From Paenibacillus pasadenensis (GTDB lineage: Bacteria > Bacillota > Bacilli > Paenibacillales > Paenibacillaceae): a stretch of 64,000 nucleotides of DNA. The stretch covers positions 186,001 through 250,000 of the forward strand of contig NZ_JAMBOT010000006.1 of NCBI RefSeq assembly GCF_023715725.1, read 5' to 3'. This document shows, in pieces, positions 35,647-44,451 of the stretch. The notes beneath the pieces are model-generated. The model ran no database searches and was not told where the DNA came from. It was given only the letters and a program-made list of their open reading frames with translations. Each line of letters begins with the position of its first letter. Positions within the stretch are counted from its first letter, which is position 1. The position numbers and the translations under genes were made by a program.

Positions 35647-36999
35647 GAGCATTTGCGGAAACTGCAGCGTAATCGTCGTTCCTTTATCCGCCTTGCTGAA
35701 TACGTCGATCTGTCCTTCGTGCATCTCCACGATGCGCTTGGCAATCGAAAGACCAAGGCCAACTCCGCCGGTTGAGCGTCGTCTCGCGCCGTCTACGCGG
35801 TAGAAACGCTCAAACAGATGCGGAATTTCATTATCGGGAATGCCGATGCCTTTGTCCGTCACATGAATGCGCACCATTTGTTTGACCGAGCTGACCGTAA
35901 CGTCAATCGGCTCCTTGCTGTACTTGATCGCATTATCCAGCAAAATAACGAGCAGCTGGCGAATTTTATCCTTGTCTCCCGACATTTTCAACCCGGTCGT
36001 GGAAGTATGGACGCGAATCTGGCGCTGGAACGTCGTCTGCAGCATGCCGGCGAGTTCGTCTACCATTTGCACGACGTCGAAGGTTTGCAGGTTGAGCCAG
36101 TCCTCCTGCTCCGCCTCGGCGAGCATAAGCATCGACTTGGTCAGGTTTTGCAGCCGCTCCGCTTCCTTGGCAATCGCCTCGATCGCCTCATTGCGAATGT
36201 TCTCGTCGTCTCTGCCCCATCGCTTCAGCATGCCCGCATAACTTGAGATTACCGTTAGCGGCGTTTTCAGCTCATGGGATGCGTCGGCGACAAACTGCTT
36301 TTGCCGGGCGAAAGTCCGGTCGAGCCGCTCAATCATCTGATTAAAAGCCCGAATAAGCTGCAGCAGCTCGGCGGATTCTTCCTTGTCCCCCATCTCAATG
36401 CTGCGCAGCTTGCCGCTGCGGTCAATTTCGCGCATCGTTTGGACCATATGCTGGATCGGCGCCGTAAGCCGCGAGGTGAACCAGTAGGTGCCAAAGATTG
36501 CAAACAGAATGGCGCCTATACTCGTTACGGATAACGCCGCTACGAGCACCTTCATATAACTGTCCTGCAAATTGAGCTTGCGCATAATTTCGAGCATGCC
36601 GATCACTTCGGAATCCTCATAAAGCGGTACCCGGATATACAGCACTCTTGTGCTGCCGACAAAACTCTCTCCCTGGTCGTGATACGCCCTGAACTCCACT
36701 GGAAGAGCCAGCAGATCAGTATCCGAGCCTTCCAGGTTAATGGTTTTGCCGTTCGGCGTAATAATGCGAATCAGCTCGTTCACATTGTAAAACTCCCGCA
36801 GCAGGCCCTCGTCGGACAGATGATCCTTGTCCATAATCTTGCTGTTTTCCAGGATCAGGTTGACCTTGTTCGTCAGTACCTGCTGCTCGCTGCGGGTCGT
36901 AATTTTGGTCATGAACAAATAAACAAAAATATTAAACAGGATCAAAATGAAAATGAGCCAGAAGATCGTAAAAAGCGTGAATCTCTTGCGGAGAGTCAT
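35626..36999 (-). CDS. Membrane sensor histidine kinase (ArlS/YkoH-like)
   Basis: The 457-residue protein has two membrane segments (about 8-30 and 149-173) enclosing an extracellular domain of about 120 residues. A HAMP domain follows (SRLTAPIQHMVQTMREIDRSG), then the phospho-accepting His242 in DASHELKTPLTV. The ATPase motifs are N-box LLDNAIKYS, G1 DKGIGIP, F-box FERFYRVD and G2 GGVGLGLSIAK. It autophosphorylates and passes phosphate to the adjacent response regulator, with whose gene it overlaps by four bases (ATGA). The stimulus is unknown. Confidence 0.92.
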   Translation of the reverse strand: MTLRKRFTLFTIFWLIFILILFNIFVYLFMTKITTRSEQQVLTNKVNLILENSKIMDKDHLSDEGLLREFYNVNELIRIITPNGKTINLEGSDTDLLALPVEFRAYHDQGESFVGSTRVLYIRVPLYEDSEVIGMLEIMRKLNLQDSYMKVLVAALSVTSIGAILFAIFGTYWFTSRLTAPIQHMVQTMREIDRSGKLRSIEMGDKEESAELLQLIRAFNQMIERLDRTFARQKQFVADASHELKTPLTVISSYAGMLKRWGRDDENIRNEAIEAIAKEAERLQNLTKSMLMLAEAEQEDWLNLQTFDVVQMVDELAGMLQTTFQRQIRVHTSTTGLKMSGDKDKIRQLLVILLDNAIKYSKEPIDVTVSSVKQMVRIHVTDKGIGIPDNEIPHLFERFYRVDGARRRSTGGVGLGLSIAKRIVEMHEGQIDVFSKADKGTTITLQFPQMLKNTSGK

Positions 37000-37694
37000 G
37001 CCTCAGGCTCCTTCATCATATATCCGACGCCTCGCACGGTATGAATCAGCTTGTGGCGGAAGCCTTTATCAAGCTTTTGGCGCAAATACCGGATGTAGAC
37101 GTCGACCAGGTTGGTTTCGCCCATAAAGTCGTAGCCCCATACTTCGGAAAGAATTTCCTCGCGGGATTTCTCCTCGTTTTTGTTCTGGGCGAGATATACG
37201 AGCAGCTCGAACTCCCGCGGCGTCAGATCGATGGCAAGCTCCTTGCGGAATACTTTGCGTGTGCGCAGCTCTACGGTTAAATCGCCGATTTTGAGCAGAT
37301 CGGACCCCTCGGTCTCCTTCGGATTCTGCTGGAAAATTCGCAGTAAATTGCGAACCCGCGCCAGCAGCTCCTCCATGGCAAACGGCTTTGTCACATAATC
37401 GTTAGCTCCGTGCTCAAAGCCGCTTACCTTATCCGGAACCGTATCCCGCGCCGTAATGAGAATTACAGGAATAGGGTTGCCTGCCTGCCGCAGCCGTCGC
37501 AGCACTTCAATGCCGTTCAGCTCCGGCAGCATAACGTCAAGCAGCACCAGATCCCATTCGCCGGAGGAAGCCTGCATAAAGCCGCTGCGTCCATCCGCAG
37601 CGTGTCCAACCACATAACCTTCATGCTCAAGCTCCAGCTGCAGAATGCGGGCAATGCTCTCTTCGTCTTCAATCACCAGCACGCGTTCATTCAT
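36996..37694 (-). CDS. OmpR-family response regulator (ArlR/YkoG-like)
   Basis: The 232-residue protein has a receiver domain with the acidic pair Glu9-Asp10, the phospho-acceptor Asp53 in LVLLDVMLPELNG and the conserved Lys in NDYVTKPFA. A winged-helix output domain with LTPREFELLVYLAQNKNEE and VDVYIRYLRQKLD follows. It is the partner of the downstream histidine kinase (four-base overlap). AGGTGA lies about 12 bases before ATG. The operon is followed by a terminator at the kinase stop. Confidence 0.93.
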   Translation of the reverse strand: MNERVLVIEDEESIARILQLELEHEGYVVGHAADGRSGFMQASSGEWDLVLLDVMLPELNGIEVLRRLRQAGNPIPVILITARDTVPDKVSGFEHGANDYVTKPFAMEELLARVRNLLRIFQQNPKETEGSDLLKIGDLTVELRTRKVFRKELAIDLTPREFELLVYLAQNKNEEKSREEILSEVWGYDFMGETNLVDVYIRYLRQKLDKGFRHKLIHTVRGVGYMMKEPEA

Positions 37695-37739
37695 TCTAAG
37701 ATGTCACCTGCTTTCCGGTAGAATGGTGTGGGCCGGCGA

Positions 37740-39296
37740 TCAGGCGTTGACCTGTTTCATCGACCAGGATTCCACGTCCCAGGTTTTGGTTACCCAGTCT
37801 TCGTAAAAGTCGGGTTCATGGGATACGAGCACAACCGTGCCTCTGTATGCCTGCAGAGCGCGCTTCAGCTCCGCCTTGGCTACAACGTCCAAGTGGTTTG
37901 TCGGCTCGTCAAACAGAATCCAGTTGCTCTCGCGCAGCATCAGCTTGCAGAGACGGACTTTAGCCTGCTCGCCGCCGCTGAGCTGGTTCAGCGCACGGGT
38001 AATGTGCTCGTTTTTTAAACCGCAGCGCGCCAGCGCAGCGCGAACCTCATGCTGATTCATGCCGGAAAATTCATTCCACACATCCTCAAGCGGAGTCATC
38101 GTTGGCGCTTTTGCCTCCTGCTCGAAGTAAGCCGGCAGCAAATAATCGCCGCGGTATACTTCACCATCTAGAGGTTCGATGCGGCCCAGAATCGTCTTGA
38201 GCAGCGTCGATTTGCCGACGCCGTTGCAGCCGACGATGGCAATTTTGTCGCCGCGTTCAATAAGCATATCCATCTTGGGCAGGAGCGGCTTCGTGTAGCC
38301 GATCGAAAGGCCCGTGGCCTCAAAGATCGTCTTCCCGCTCGTGCGGCCTTCCTTAAAGCCAAACGTCGGTTTGGCGGCCTCTTCCGGCTTGTCGATCCGG
38401 TCGATCCGGTCCAGCTGCTTCTCGCGGCTTTTTGCGCGGCCGGAGGTCGAAGCCCGCGCTTTGTTGCGCTGGATAAAGTCCTCCTGCTTTTTGATGAAAT
38501 CCTGCTGCTTTTCGTATGCTCCCAAATGCTGGGCTTTATTCAGCTCCGCCATTTCCAGGAATTTCTCGTAGTTACCGGTGTAACGCGTCATGCGCGCAAA
38601 CTCAAGATGGTAGATGACTCCAACGACGGAGTTCATAAACCCGGTATCATGGGAAATAAGGATAAAAGCATTGGGATAGTTGCGCAGGTAGCTCGCAAGC
38701 CATGTAATATGCTCTTCATCTAAATAGTTCGTAGGCTCATCCAAAAGTAGGACCGTAGGCTTCTCCAGCAGCAGCTTCGCCAAAAGCACCTTCGTACGCT
38801 GGCCGCCGCTTAGCGCGGACACGTCCCGGTCCAGGCCGATCGCATTCAGACCGAGGCCGTTGGCCATCTCCTCCACCTTAACGTCGAGCAGATAATAATC
38901 GCCAATCTCCAGCTCCTCCTGGATTTCACCCATGCGCTCCAGCAAAGCATCCAGATCAGCATCCGGCTCGCCCATCGCCGCCGTAACCTCGTTCAGCTCG
39001 TTTTCAAGAGCAAGCAAAGGCGCAAAGGCGTCGCGCAGCACATCGCGGATCGTTTTGCCCGGCTGCAGCTTTGTGTGCTGATCCAGATAGCCGTAGCGGA
39101 TTTTAGGCGTCCATTCAACGCGGCCCTCATCCTTCAGCTGTTTGCCTGTCAAAATATTCATCAGCGTCGATTTACCAGTGCCGTTGGCTCCTACGAGTCC
39201 GACGCGTTCTCCGGCAAGCAGCCGGAAAGAAACATCCTTAAACAGAATGCGGTCTCCAAATGTATGCGATAAATTCTCTACGGTTAATAAGCTCAT
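37740..39296 (-). CDS. ABC-F family ATPase (YkpA/YbiT-like)
   Basis: The 518-residue soluble protein has two ABC ATPase domains joined by a charged helical linker (FIKKQEDFIQRNKARASTSGRAKSREKQLDRI). Domain 1 carries GANGTGKST, LSGGQRTKVLLAKLL and LLLDEPTNYLD; domain 2 carries GCNGVGKST, LSGGEQAKVRLCKLM and ILFDEPTNHLD. No membrane segment is present. ABC-F proteins act on the ribosome, either in translation quality control or antibiotic protection; the linker length and absence of a C-terminal extension fit the housekeeping YbiT/YkpA type. ATG at 39296 gives the conserved start MSLLTVENLSHTF; the SD (GGAG) is distant at about 13 bases. Confidence 0.88.
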   Translation of the reverse strand: MSLLTVENLSHTFGDRILFKDVSFRLLAGERVGLVGANGTGKSTLMNILTGKQLKDEGRVEWTPKIRYGYLDQHTKLQPGKTIRDVLRDAFAPLLALENELNEVTAAMGEPDADLDALLERMGEIQEELEIGDYYLLDVKVEEMANGLGLNAIGLDRDVSALSGGQRTKVLLAKLLLEKPTVLLLDEPTNYLDEEHITWLASYLRNYPNAFILISHDTGFMNSVVGVIYHLEFARMTRYTGNYEKFLEMAELNKAQHLGAYEKQQDFIKKQEDFIQRNKARASTSGRAKSREKQLDRIDRIDKPEEAAKPTFGFKEGRTSGKTIFEATGLSIGYTKPLLPKMDMLIERGDKIAIVGCNGVGKSTLLKTILGRIEPLDGEVYRGDYLLPAYFEQEAKAPTMTPLEDVWNEFSGMNQHEVRAALARCGLKNEHITRALNQLSGGEQAKVRLCKLMLRESNWILFDEPTNHLDVVAKAELKRALQAYRGTVVLVSHEPDFYEDWVTKTWDVESWSMKQVNA

Positions 39297-39364
39297 TAGT
39301 CGTTGATATCTCCATTCCTGTTGAGTGCAAAAGACAAGAGGCAATTCGCCGCCCCTAATAGGTT

Positions 39365-39370
39365 ATTGTA
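39365..39370 (-). promoter_or_regulatory. Extended -10 within a palindrome before the ABC-F gene
   Basis: TGG followed by TACAAT on the minus strand forms an extended -10 and lies inside the inverted repeat GGTTAT-N6-ATAACC (39361-39378), which could also be an operator. Confidence 0.35.
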
Positions 39371-39419
39371 CCATAACCGACCGTCAGTTGGCTCCCCCCG
39401 GCATGGACATTTTAGTCAA

Positions 39420-41267
39420 TTAGACGGGCAAACGTGATTGAAAACGCTGATAAACGGCATGGGCCAATGGTTTCATACCACTCCTAAGCTTTGCCGCAGC
39501 ACGCCCTTTCCCCTCCAAAGACAACCCGGCCCACAGCAGCGAGTACCATTCCTCCGGGGAAAGACAAGGTATGAACGCATCGGGATAACGAGGCAGCATG
39601 CCAAGCCATTCCCGTCTGCCGCCAAACGAAATATCCTTATTTGCCGCCAGCAGCAGGCCGTTTGCGGACTCCCGCTCCTTTGCCAGACCGTGAATAAAAT
39701 CCAGCCGTTTGGCGCACCAGCGCGAAGGATCCGGGTCAGCCACTATAAGGACTAGTCCTGAACCGCGAATCCGCCTCATGGCTTCCGGCCGTTCCCAGCT
39801 GCTGGACCAGTCGAGAAGACGTACCGCGTTATCGTCTCTGCGCAGCATAAGCTCCAGCCGCGACTCATGGTCCGGTCCGTCCGCCGGGACTGCTTCTGCG
39901 GCGGGAACGCGAATCAGCCAATCTATGCGGTCCTCTCGCAGCAAGCTGTAACCTGGATGTACTGCGGATAGAGCCGTTTTGCCGCCCATCCCTAACAGCG
40001 AATGCCAATGAGGCTGGCCCGAATGCATTTCAACCGCTTGAACGGCCATGCCTTTTGCAGCCAAACAACGAGTCAGCCAAAGCGTCAATAAGGTCCCCCC
40101 GCTGCCCGGCGATAGAGATAGGATAGAAACCTGCTCAGGGGCATTCCCTTCTCCTGCAGCTCCTGCTGCCCCCAGAAGTCCGCTTGCTGCTGGCAGCTTC
40201 AAGCCGCTCTCCTCCGCCCAGCCACTGATAACTGCAGCAGCTTCCCGCATCGTTGAAAATCTGCGGCTCCGCTCCGGCTGCAGCAGCCTCTCCAGCCAGA
40301 AGGGCTGGGAGCCGCGGCGCTCCAGGCGCTGGGCAGGAAGCCGCCTCGTCAGAAGCAGGTATAACAGACAGCCAAGTCCGTACATGTCGGTCCGCGCGTC
40401 GCTTTGCTCGCCTGAAAGCTGCTCCGGGGCGGCGTAACCGGGCGTTCCGAGCCTCGTTGTGTCCTCCTGCCGTGCTGGAGCGAAACGGCGCGCAATGCCA
40501 AAATCGATCAGCTTTACAACGCCGTAACGATCAATCATCACATTGGATGCCTTTAAATCGCGGTGGATAATCGGCGGCTGCTGTTCATGAAGATAGGAAA
40601 GCGCCGAGCAGAGCTGCAGCGCGACCGCTGCCGTTTCTGCCGTTGTGAATGGATTAGACCGGGCAAAGAGCAGCTCCTCCAGCGTTTGCCCTTCCACATA
40701 GTCCATCACAAGCATTTCGCCGACATCTCCCTGTGCCGGAAAATAATCATGGAGCTGCGGCAAATGCGGATGAACTAGCTTCATCTGCAAACGTGCCTCG
40801 TCCGCACCAAGACGTTCGCCAGCACTTCCCGCCGGCTTCAGCTTCAGAGCGCGCAGCCGTCCATCCAAGCGCAAATCCTCAGCGGCGTAAACCTCCCCCA
40901 TACCTCCGGAGCCGATTAACCGAACAATCCGGTAACGGCCGCCGACAATTTCTCCATGCTCCAGAGCCTGCCGCAGCTCTGGGCTGCTTGGCCTCATTAG
41001 TTGATGAGAGATTTGTCCCGTCTCTGACGCGGTTTGCACACGTTCATGAAAAGGATGATGTTCATCTTTTCCGTAGCCTCCTGCATGCCCGTTAGGATTG
41101 CCTTGCCCCAGTCTCTCCGTTAGTCCGAATTCCGCGACATGCCTATTATGTCCGTTATACCGGTCTTGTTGTCTAAATGGTGGATTATCCGGATCGTTTT
41201 GTCCTAATTGTCCGCCATGTCCAACCCCTTTGTTTGCCCCGACACGTCTGCCAAACCTCAGCTTCAT
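39420..41267 (-). CDS. Ser/Thr protein kinase with extra C-terminal P-loop-like domain
   Basis: The 615-residue protein has an N-terminal Gly/His/Asn/Gln-rich stretch of about 95 residues and a complete Hanks-type kinase domain (about 108-350). The glycine loop is LIGSGGMGEVYAAED, the active site HRDLKASNVMI, the metal site LIDFGIAR and the activation segment RLGTPGYAAPEQLSGEQSD. The rest (about 375-615) opens with VSILSLSPGSGGTLLTLWLT, which resembles a MinD/ParA-type P-loop but lacks the invariant Lys. No membrane helix or PASTA domain is present, so it is cytosolic. Start: AAGGAG before ATG at 41267. Function is unknown. Confidence 0.85.
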   Translation of the reverse strand: MKLRFGRRVGANKGVGHGGQLGQNDPDNPPFRQQDRYNGHNRHVAEFGLTERLGQGNPNGHAGGYGKDEHHPFHERVQTASETGQISHQLMRPSSPELRQALEHGEIVGGRYRIVRLIGSGGMGEVYAAEDLRLDGRLRALKLKPAGSAGERLGADEARLQMKLVHPHLPQLHDYFPAQGDVGEMLVMDYVEGQTLEELLFARSNPFTTAETAAVALQLCSALSYLHEQQPPIIHRDLKASNVMIDRYGVVKLIDFGIARRFAPARQEDTTRLGTPGYAAPEQLSGEQSDARTDMYGLGCLLYLLLTRRLPAQRLERRGSQPFWLERLLQPERSRRFSTMREAAAVISGWAEESGLKLPAASGLLGAAGAAGEGNAPEQVSILSLSPGSGGTLLTLWLTRCLAAKGMAVQAVEMHSGQPHWHSLLGMGGKTALSAVHPGYSLLREDRIDWLIRVPAAEAVPADGPDHESRLELMLRRDDNAVRLLDWSSSWERPEAMRRIRGSGLVLIVADPDPSRWCAKRLDFIHGLAKERESANGLLLAANKDISFGGRREWLGMLPRYPDAFIPCLSPEEWYSLLWAGLSLEGKGRAAAKLRSGMKPLAHAVYQRFQSRLPV

Positions 41268-41289
41268 GACTGATATCTCCTTCTAAACG

Positions 41290-41348
41290 AAAAAAATCCC
41301 GCTGAGAGGCAGACTCCTTCACATGAAAGAGACTGTCTGCAGCGGGAT
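41290..41348 (-). terminator. Terminator of the repair/ABC/methyltransferase run
   Basis: ATCCCGCTG pairs with CAGCGGGAT, with an inner AGACTCC/GAGTCT-type stem, and seven Ts follow on the minus strand. It closes the gene run that ends with the FtsJ-like gene. Confidence 0.8.
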
Positions 41349-41382
41349 GCTTTCCCGTTACGTTATTGGCTTATATTAAGGC

Positions 41383-42402
41383 TTATTTCTTCTTCAAGTA
41401 CAGCGTAATTTCCTCCCGGTTGTGGAAAAGCTGCCTCGCGCCTTCAACGATAAAATGTTCGCTGAAACGCGTCTTCACTTCACGGATCGTCTGCAGCGGT
41501 TTACGGTGCATCAGCTTAACGGTCACAATCGCCGTGCCGCCGCTTTTTAACGCCGGGGTTATATCGTCCAGCACAAGCCGGCTCATCTGCATCGGGCTCC
41601 AGCTCATATCGCAGACGAGCAGATCGAAGCTTTCCGGCTCAAACTTGACCTCTGACGCATTTTTGCGCAGCACAGTCAGCGTCCGGTAAGCCTTCAACGA
41701 CGGATGCAGCTCCGCAGGGTCAACCGCGGTCACCTTCAAGCCGCGCTCAAGCAGCAGCGATGTCCAGCCGCCCGGCGCAGCTCCGATGTCCAGCGCATGG
41801 CTAAACGTTGAATAATCGAGTCCGAATTCACGCTCCGCCTCCAGCAGCTTGAATTTGGCCCGGGAAATCTGGCCGTCCTCCCGCTGGAACCGGACAGCGC
41901 CGCCCGGCCAATCACTCAGCATTTCCTCCGGCGTGCCGATGCCCGCATACAAGGTATCTTTGGAAGCGTACACCGCGACGAGCCGGTCAGGCTGTTTGTG
42001 CGCAGGTTCTGCACCGGCCTCAGCCAGCACCGCATCCAATACGGCTCGGGTATCCGCAGCCGAGTAAGGAAACGGGCTGCCATCCGCTTTGCGGATATGG
42101 ACGCCTACCCGGAGCCCGTCCAGTTTGCTTTTGCTCAGCCTCAGCCAATCGCCGAGCCAGTCCAGATCATCTGCGTCGAGCGACAGCTCGCGCGAGGCAT
42201 CCACAGGCTGTAAATACCGCAGAAAAATCGGCTTGTCATTCCGAATCGCCTGCAGCACCTCCTCCCGCTCCAGCGGTATATTCATCCGGAACGTTTCTCC
42301 GGGCGACAGCAGGGAGAGAGACATTCCTTCAAACATACGTCTCAGCTCCTCCATCGCGTAGGAGGCGTAATTTTTATTCGCGGTTCCAATCCACTCCGTC
42401 AC
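41383..42402 (-). CDS. FtsJ/RlmM-like SAM-dependent RNA methyltransferase
   Basis: The 339-residue protein has an N-terminal substrate-recognition part (about 1-185, beginning MTEWIGTANKNYASYAMEEL) and a C-terminal RrmJ/FtsJ-type methyltransferase domain. The domain has motif I ALDIGAAPGGWTSLLLERG, the catalytic Lys upstream (AKFKLLEAE), Asp in LLVCDMSW, Lys in TVKLMHRK and Glu in the closing REEITLYLKK. These K-D-K-E residues define 2'-O-methyltransferases. E. coli RlmM methylates 23S rRNA C2498 and has the same architecture, but the target here is not proven. Its ATG overlaps the stop of the YlmA-like gene by four bases. Confidence 0.85.
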   Translation of the reverse strand: MTEWIGTANKNYASYAMEELRRMFEGMSLSLLSPGETFRMNIPLEREEVLQAIRNDKPIFLRYLQPVDASRELSLDADDLDWLGDWLRLSKSKLDGLRVGVHIRKADGSPFPYSAADTRAVLDAVLAEAGAEPAHKQPDRLVAVYASKDTLYAGIGTPEEMLSDWPGGAVRFQREDGQISRAKFKLLEAEREFGLDYSTFSHALDIGAAPGGWTSLLLERGLKVTAVDPAELHPSLKAYRTLTVLRKNASEVKFEPESFDLLVCDMSWSPMQMSRLVLDDITPALKSGGTAIVTVKLMHRKPLQTIREVKTRFSEHFIVEGARQLFHNREEITLYLKKK

Positions 42403-43187
42403 TTGACCGCACCTTCCGCTCTTACTTTAATCCAGGGCCTGCCGTAGGTCCATTCCACCTCAAGCGGCAGCTCGTACGCCTCCGACAGCACGCTGCCCTG
42501 CAATACCTGCTCCTTCGGCCCTGCGTGAAGCAGCCGTCCTTCATGCAGCAAGGCTACATGAGTGAACATCGGCATAATTTCTTCCATGTGATGCGTCACA
42601 TATATAACCGTAATCTGCCGGGCGGACAACGCTTCAATCTGCGTCAGCAGCTTTTCGCGTTCATGCAAGTCCAGCCCCGAGCAAGGCTCGTCCAGAATCA
42701 GCACCTCCGGGGAGCTCATCAGCGCCCTTGCCAGCAGCACCTTTTTGCGCTCGCCCTGCGACAGAGTGCCAAACGGCTGCTCCGCCGTAACGCCAAGCCC
42801 GACCTGCTCCAACAGCTGAAGCGCCTTTGCCTTCACCGCAGGATCTATTTCCTGATAAAATCGTAAAAACGCATATTCACCCGTCGCTACGACTTCCCAG
42901 ACAGGGTCTGCAAGCGCAAGCTTTTCCACGAGTGACTGGCTAATATAACCGATGCGCTTTCTGACCTCGCGTACGTCGCATTCCCCAAACCGGTTCCCCA
43001 GCACATTAACGGTGCCTGATGTAGGGAACATATAACCGGTCAGCATTTCCAGCAGCGTCGTTTTGCCGGAACCGTTGCGGCCGAGAATAACCCACTGCTC
43101 GCCTTCCTTGATGCCCAGGCTGACCCCGCTCAAAATCGTGCGCTGATCCCTCTGCAGACAGAGAGAGTCAAGCTCTATGATCGACAT
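42399..43187 (-). CDS. ABC ATP-binding protein, YlmA-like
   Basis: The 262-residue ATPase has Walker A LGRNGSGKTTLL, signature TLSQGERKKVLLARAL, Walker B VLILDEPCSGLD and H-loop VIYVTHHMEEI. YlmA-type proteins are orphan ATPases of unknown partner, and here too no permease is nearby. ATG at 43187 follows CGGGGGGAAACG; an ATG at 43214 has no site. It lies 27 bases after the cREC protein gene and overlaps the FtsJ-like gene. Confidence 0.85.
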   Translation of the reverse strand: MSIIELDSLCLQRDQRTILSGVSLGIKEGEQWVILGRNGSGKTTLLEMLTGYMFPTSGTVNVLGNRFGECDVREVRKRIGYISQSLVEKLALADPVWEVVATGEYAFLRFYQEIDPAVKAKALQLLEQVGLGVTAEQPFGTLSQGERKKVLLARALMSSPEVLILDEPCSGLDLHEREKLLTQIEALSARQITVIYVTHHMEEIMPMFTHVALLHEGRLLHAGPKEQVLQGSVLSEAYELPLEVEWTYGRPWIKVRAEGAVK

Positions 43188-43214
43188 CGCCGTTTCCCCC
43201 CGTTGTACATTCAT

Positions 43215-43607
43215 TTAGCTTTCATCCGCCGCTGCAGCTTCGATATCGGCTCCGCCGCCGCCAAATCCGGGCTTCCCGGCTGCTGCAGCGGCCAGCAAAG
43301 CCTCGTCAGTCAGCGGACTGCCGGACAGCTTGACTCCTTCCGGCAGCGCGTCGGACAAACGTTTATACATCTGCTGTTTCCCTTCTGAACTGGAAGTGTG
43401 CAAATAAATTTCTTGCGGAAACTTCCCGTTGTCCGCAATCCATGCAGCGACTTCATAACCCGTCGGCTGGTTCCAGCCCAAATCGTAATCCAGCGACAGC
43501 ATGCCAACCTGGCTGGTCTGCAGCAGCAAAATGCACTCCTCGGCTGTACGCGCCAGCGTAAATCCTTCCGGACAAGTTCTGTAATCGTCCAAATACAAAT
43601 GAATCAT
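43215..43607 (-). CDS. cREC-type receiver-like protein
   Basis: The 130-residue protein has the pattern of the cyclic-phosphate-processing receiver-like domain: LYLDDYRTCPEGFTLARTAEE at the N-terminus, MLSLDYDLGWNQPTGYEVAAWI with acidic residues in the middle, and IYLHTSSSEGKQQM after it. The family was predicted from gene context with RNA repair systems; no activity is demonstrated to my knowledge. The C-terminal 25 residues are Ala/Gly-rich (AAAAAGKPGFGGGG) and probably disordered. Its start overlaps the nfo stop by four bases, so it is translationally coupled to a DNA-repair nuclease. Confidence 0.75.
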   Translation of the reverse strand: MIHLYLDDYRTCPEGFTLARTAEECILLLQTSQVGMLSLDYDLGWNQPTGYEVAAWIADNGKFPQEIYLHTSSSEGKQQMYKRLSDALPEGVKLSGSPLTDEALLAAAAAGKPGFGGGGADIEAAAADES

Positions 43608-44449
43608 CCGCGCCCCTCCTCCTCGGCCTTCATCTGCAGCAGCTGCCCAAGATGCGTCCCGTCCGCGCCTGGCGCCGTTTCCAGCACAGCCGGTATGTCT
43701 GGAAAATGCCGCAGCAGCCAGCCAATGCCGCTCAGCTCCAGCTCTCCTTCGCCAAGCAGCGCGTGCCGGTCCCGGCGAGATCCGCTCGCATAGACCGACC
43801 CGTTAATATGCAGCGCCTTCACATGCTCGCGCGCTGCAAGTCCAGCCGGAGATTGCGCCCAGGACGGCTCCAGGCCGCCATCCCACACGCCGCTGGCGAA
43901 TAAATGGCAGCTGTCAATACAAAACCCGATTTTGTCGGGTTCCCGGCACAGAGATCGGATCTGAACTAGCTCCTCCAGCGTCATGCCCATAAAACCGTGA
44001 TTACCCGCCATATTTTCAATGAGCAGACGGCAGCTCCCCTGCCAGCGCTCGGTTATGTAATCCAGCGTAGCGATCATCAGCTTGTAGCCCGTCAGCGGAT
44101 CACGTTCCTTGTAGGCGCCAAAATGCACCACTACGCCAAGCGAACCGCAGCTTTCGGCGATGTCCAAATCGTTCAGCAGCGAGCTTGCCGTCCGCATGCG
44201 CACTCCCTCGTCAGGCGATGCCAGATTGCTAGGATAGGCGGAATGAGCAATAGAGGCGATATTATGTTCACGGCAAAACTCAAGACAACGAGCGGCATCG
44301 ATCCGGTCAAAATGCTTGAGTCCCAGTCCGCGCGGATTTTTCGGAAAATATTGAAACGAGCCGCAGCCGAGCGCGTAAGCCCGCTCTGCCGCAGCTCTAT
44401 ATCCGCCGCGAGTGCTAATATGGCATCCACGCCGATTGTTTTTCGCCAT
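43604..44449 (-). CDS. nfo: Endonuclease IV family AP endonuclease
   Basis: The 281-residue TIM-barrel enzyme shows the metal ligands of the family in order: GCHISTRGGY, IAHSAYPSNLASP, VVHFGAYKER, LLIENMAGNHGFMG, IGFCIDSCHLFASGVW, LHINGS and DRHALLGEGELELSG. It cleaves DNA at abasic sites and removes blocked 3' ends during base excision repair. ATG at 44449 is preceded by AAGGATC and lies two bases after the stop of the Fpg/Nei-like glycosylase, the enzyme that would create its substrate. It is translationally coupled to the cREC gene. Confidence 0.88.
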   Translation of the reverse strand: MAKNNRRGCHISTRGGYRAAAERAYALGCGSFQYFPKNPRGLGLKHFDRIDAARCLEFCREHNIASIAHSAYPSNLASPDEGVRMRTASSLLNDLDIAESCGSLGVVVHFGAYKERDPLTGYKLMIATLDYITERWQGSCRLLIENMAGNHGFMGMTLEELVQIRSLCREPDKIGFCIDSCHLFASGVWDGGLEPSWAQSPAGLAAREHVKALHINGSVYASGSRRDRHALLGEGELELSGIGWLLRHFPDIPAVLETAPGADGTHLGQLLQMKAEEEGRG

Positions 44450-44451
44450 CT

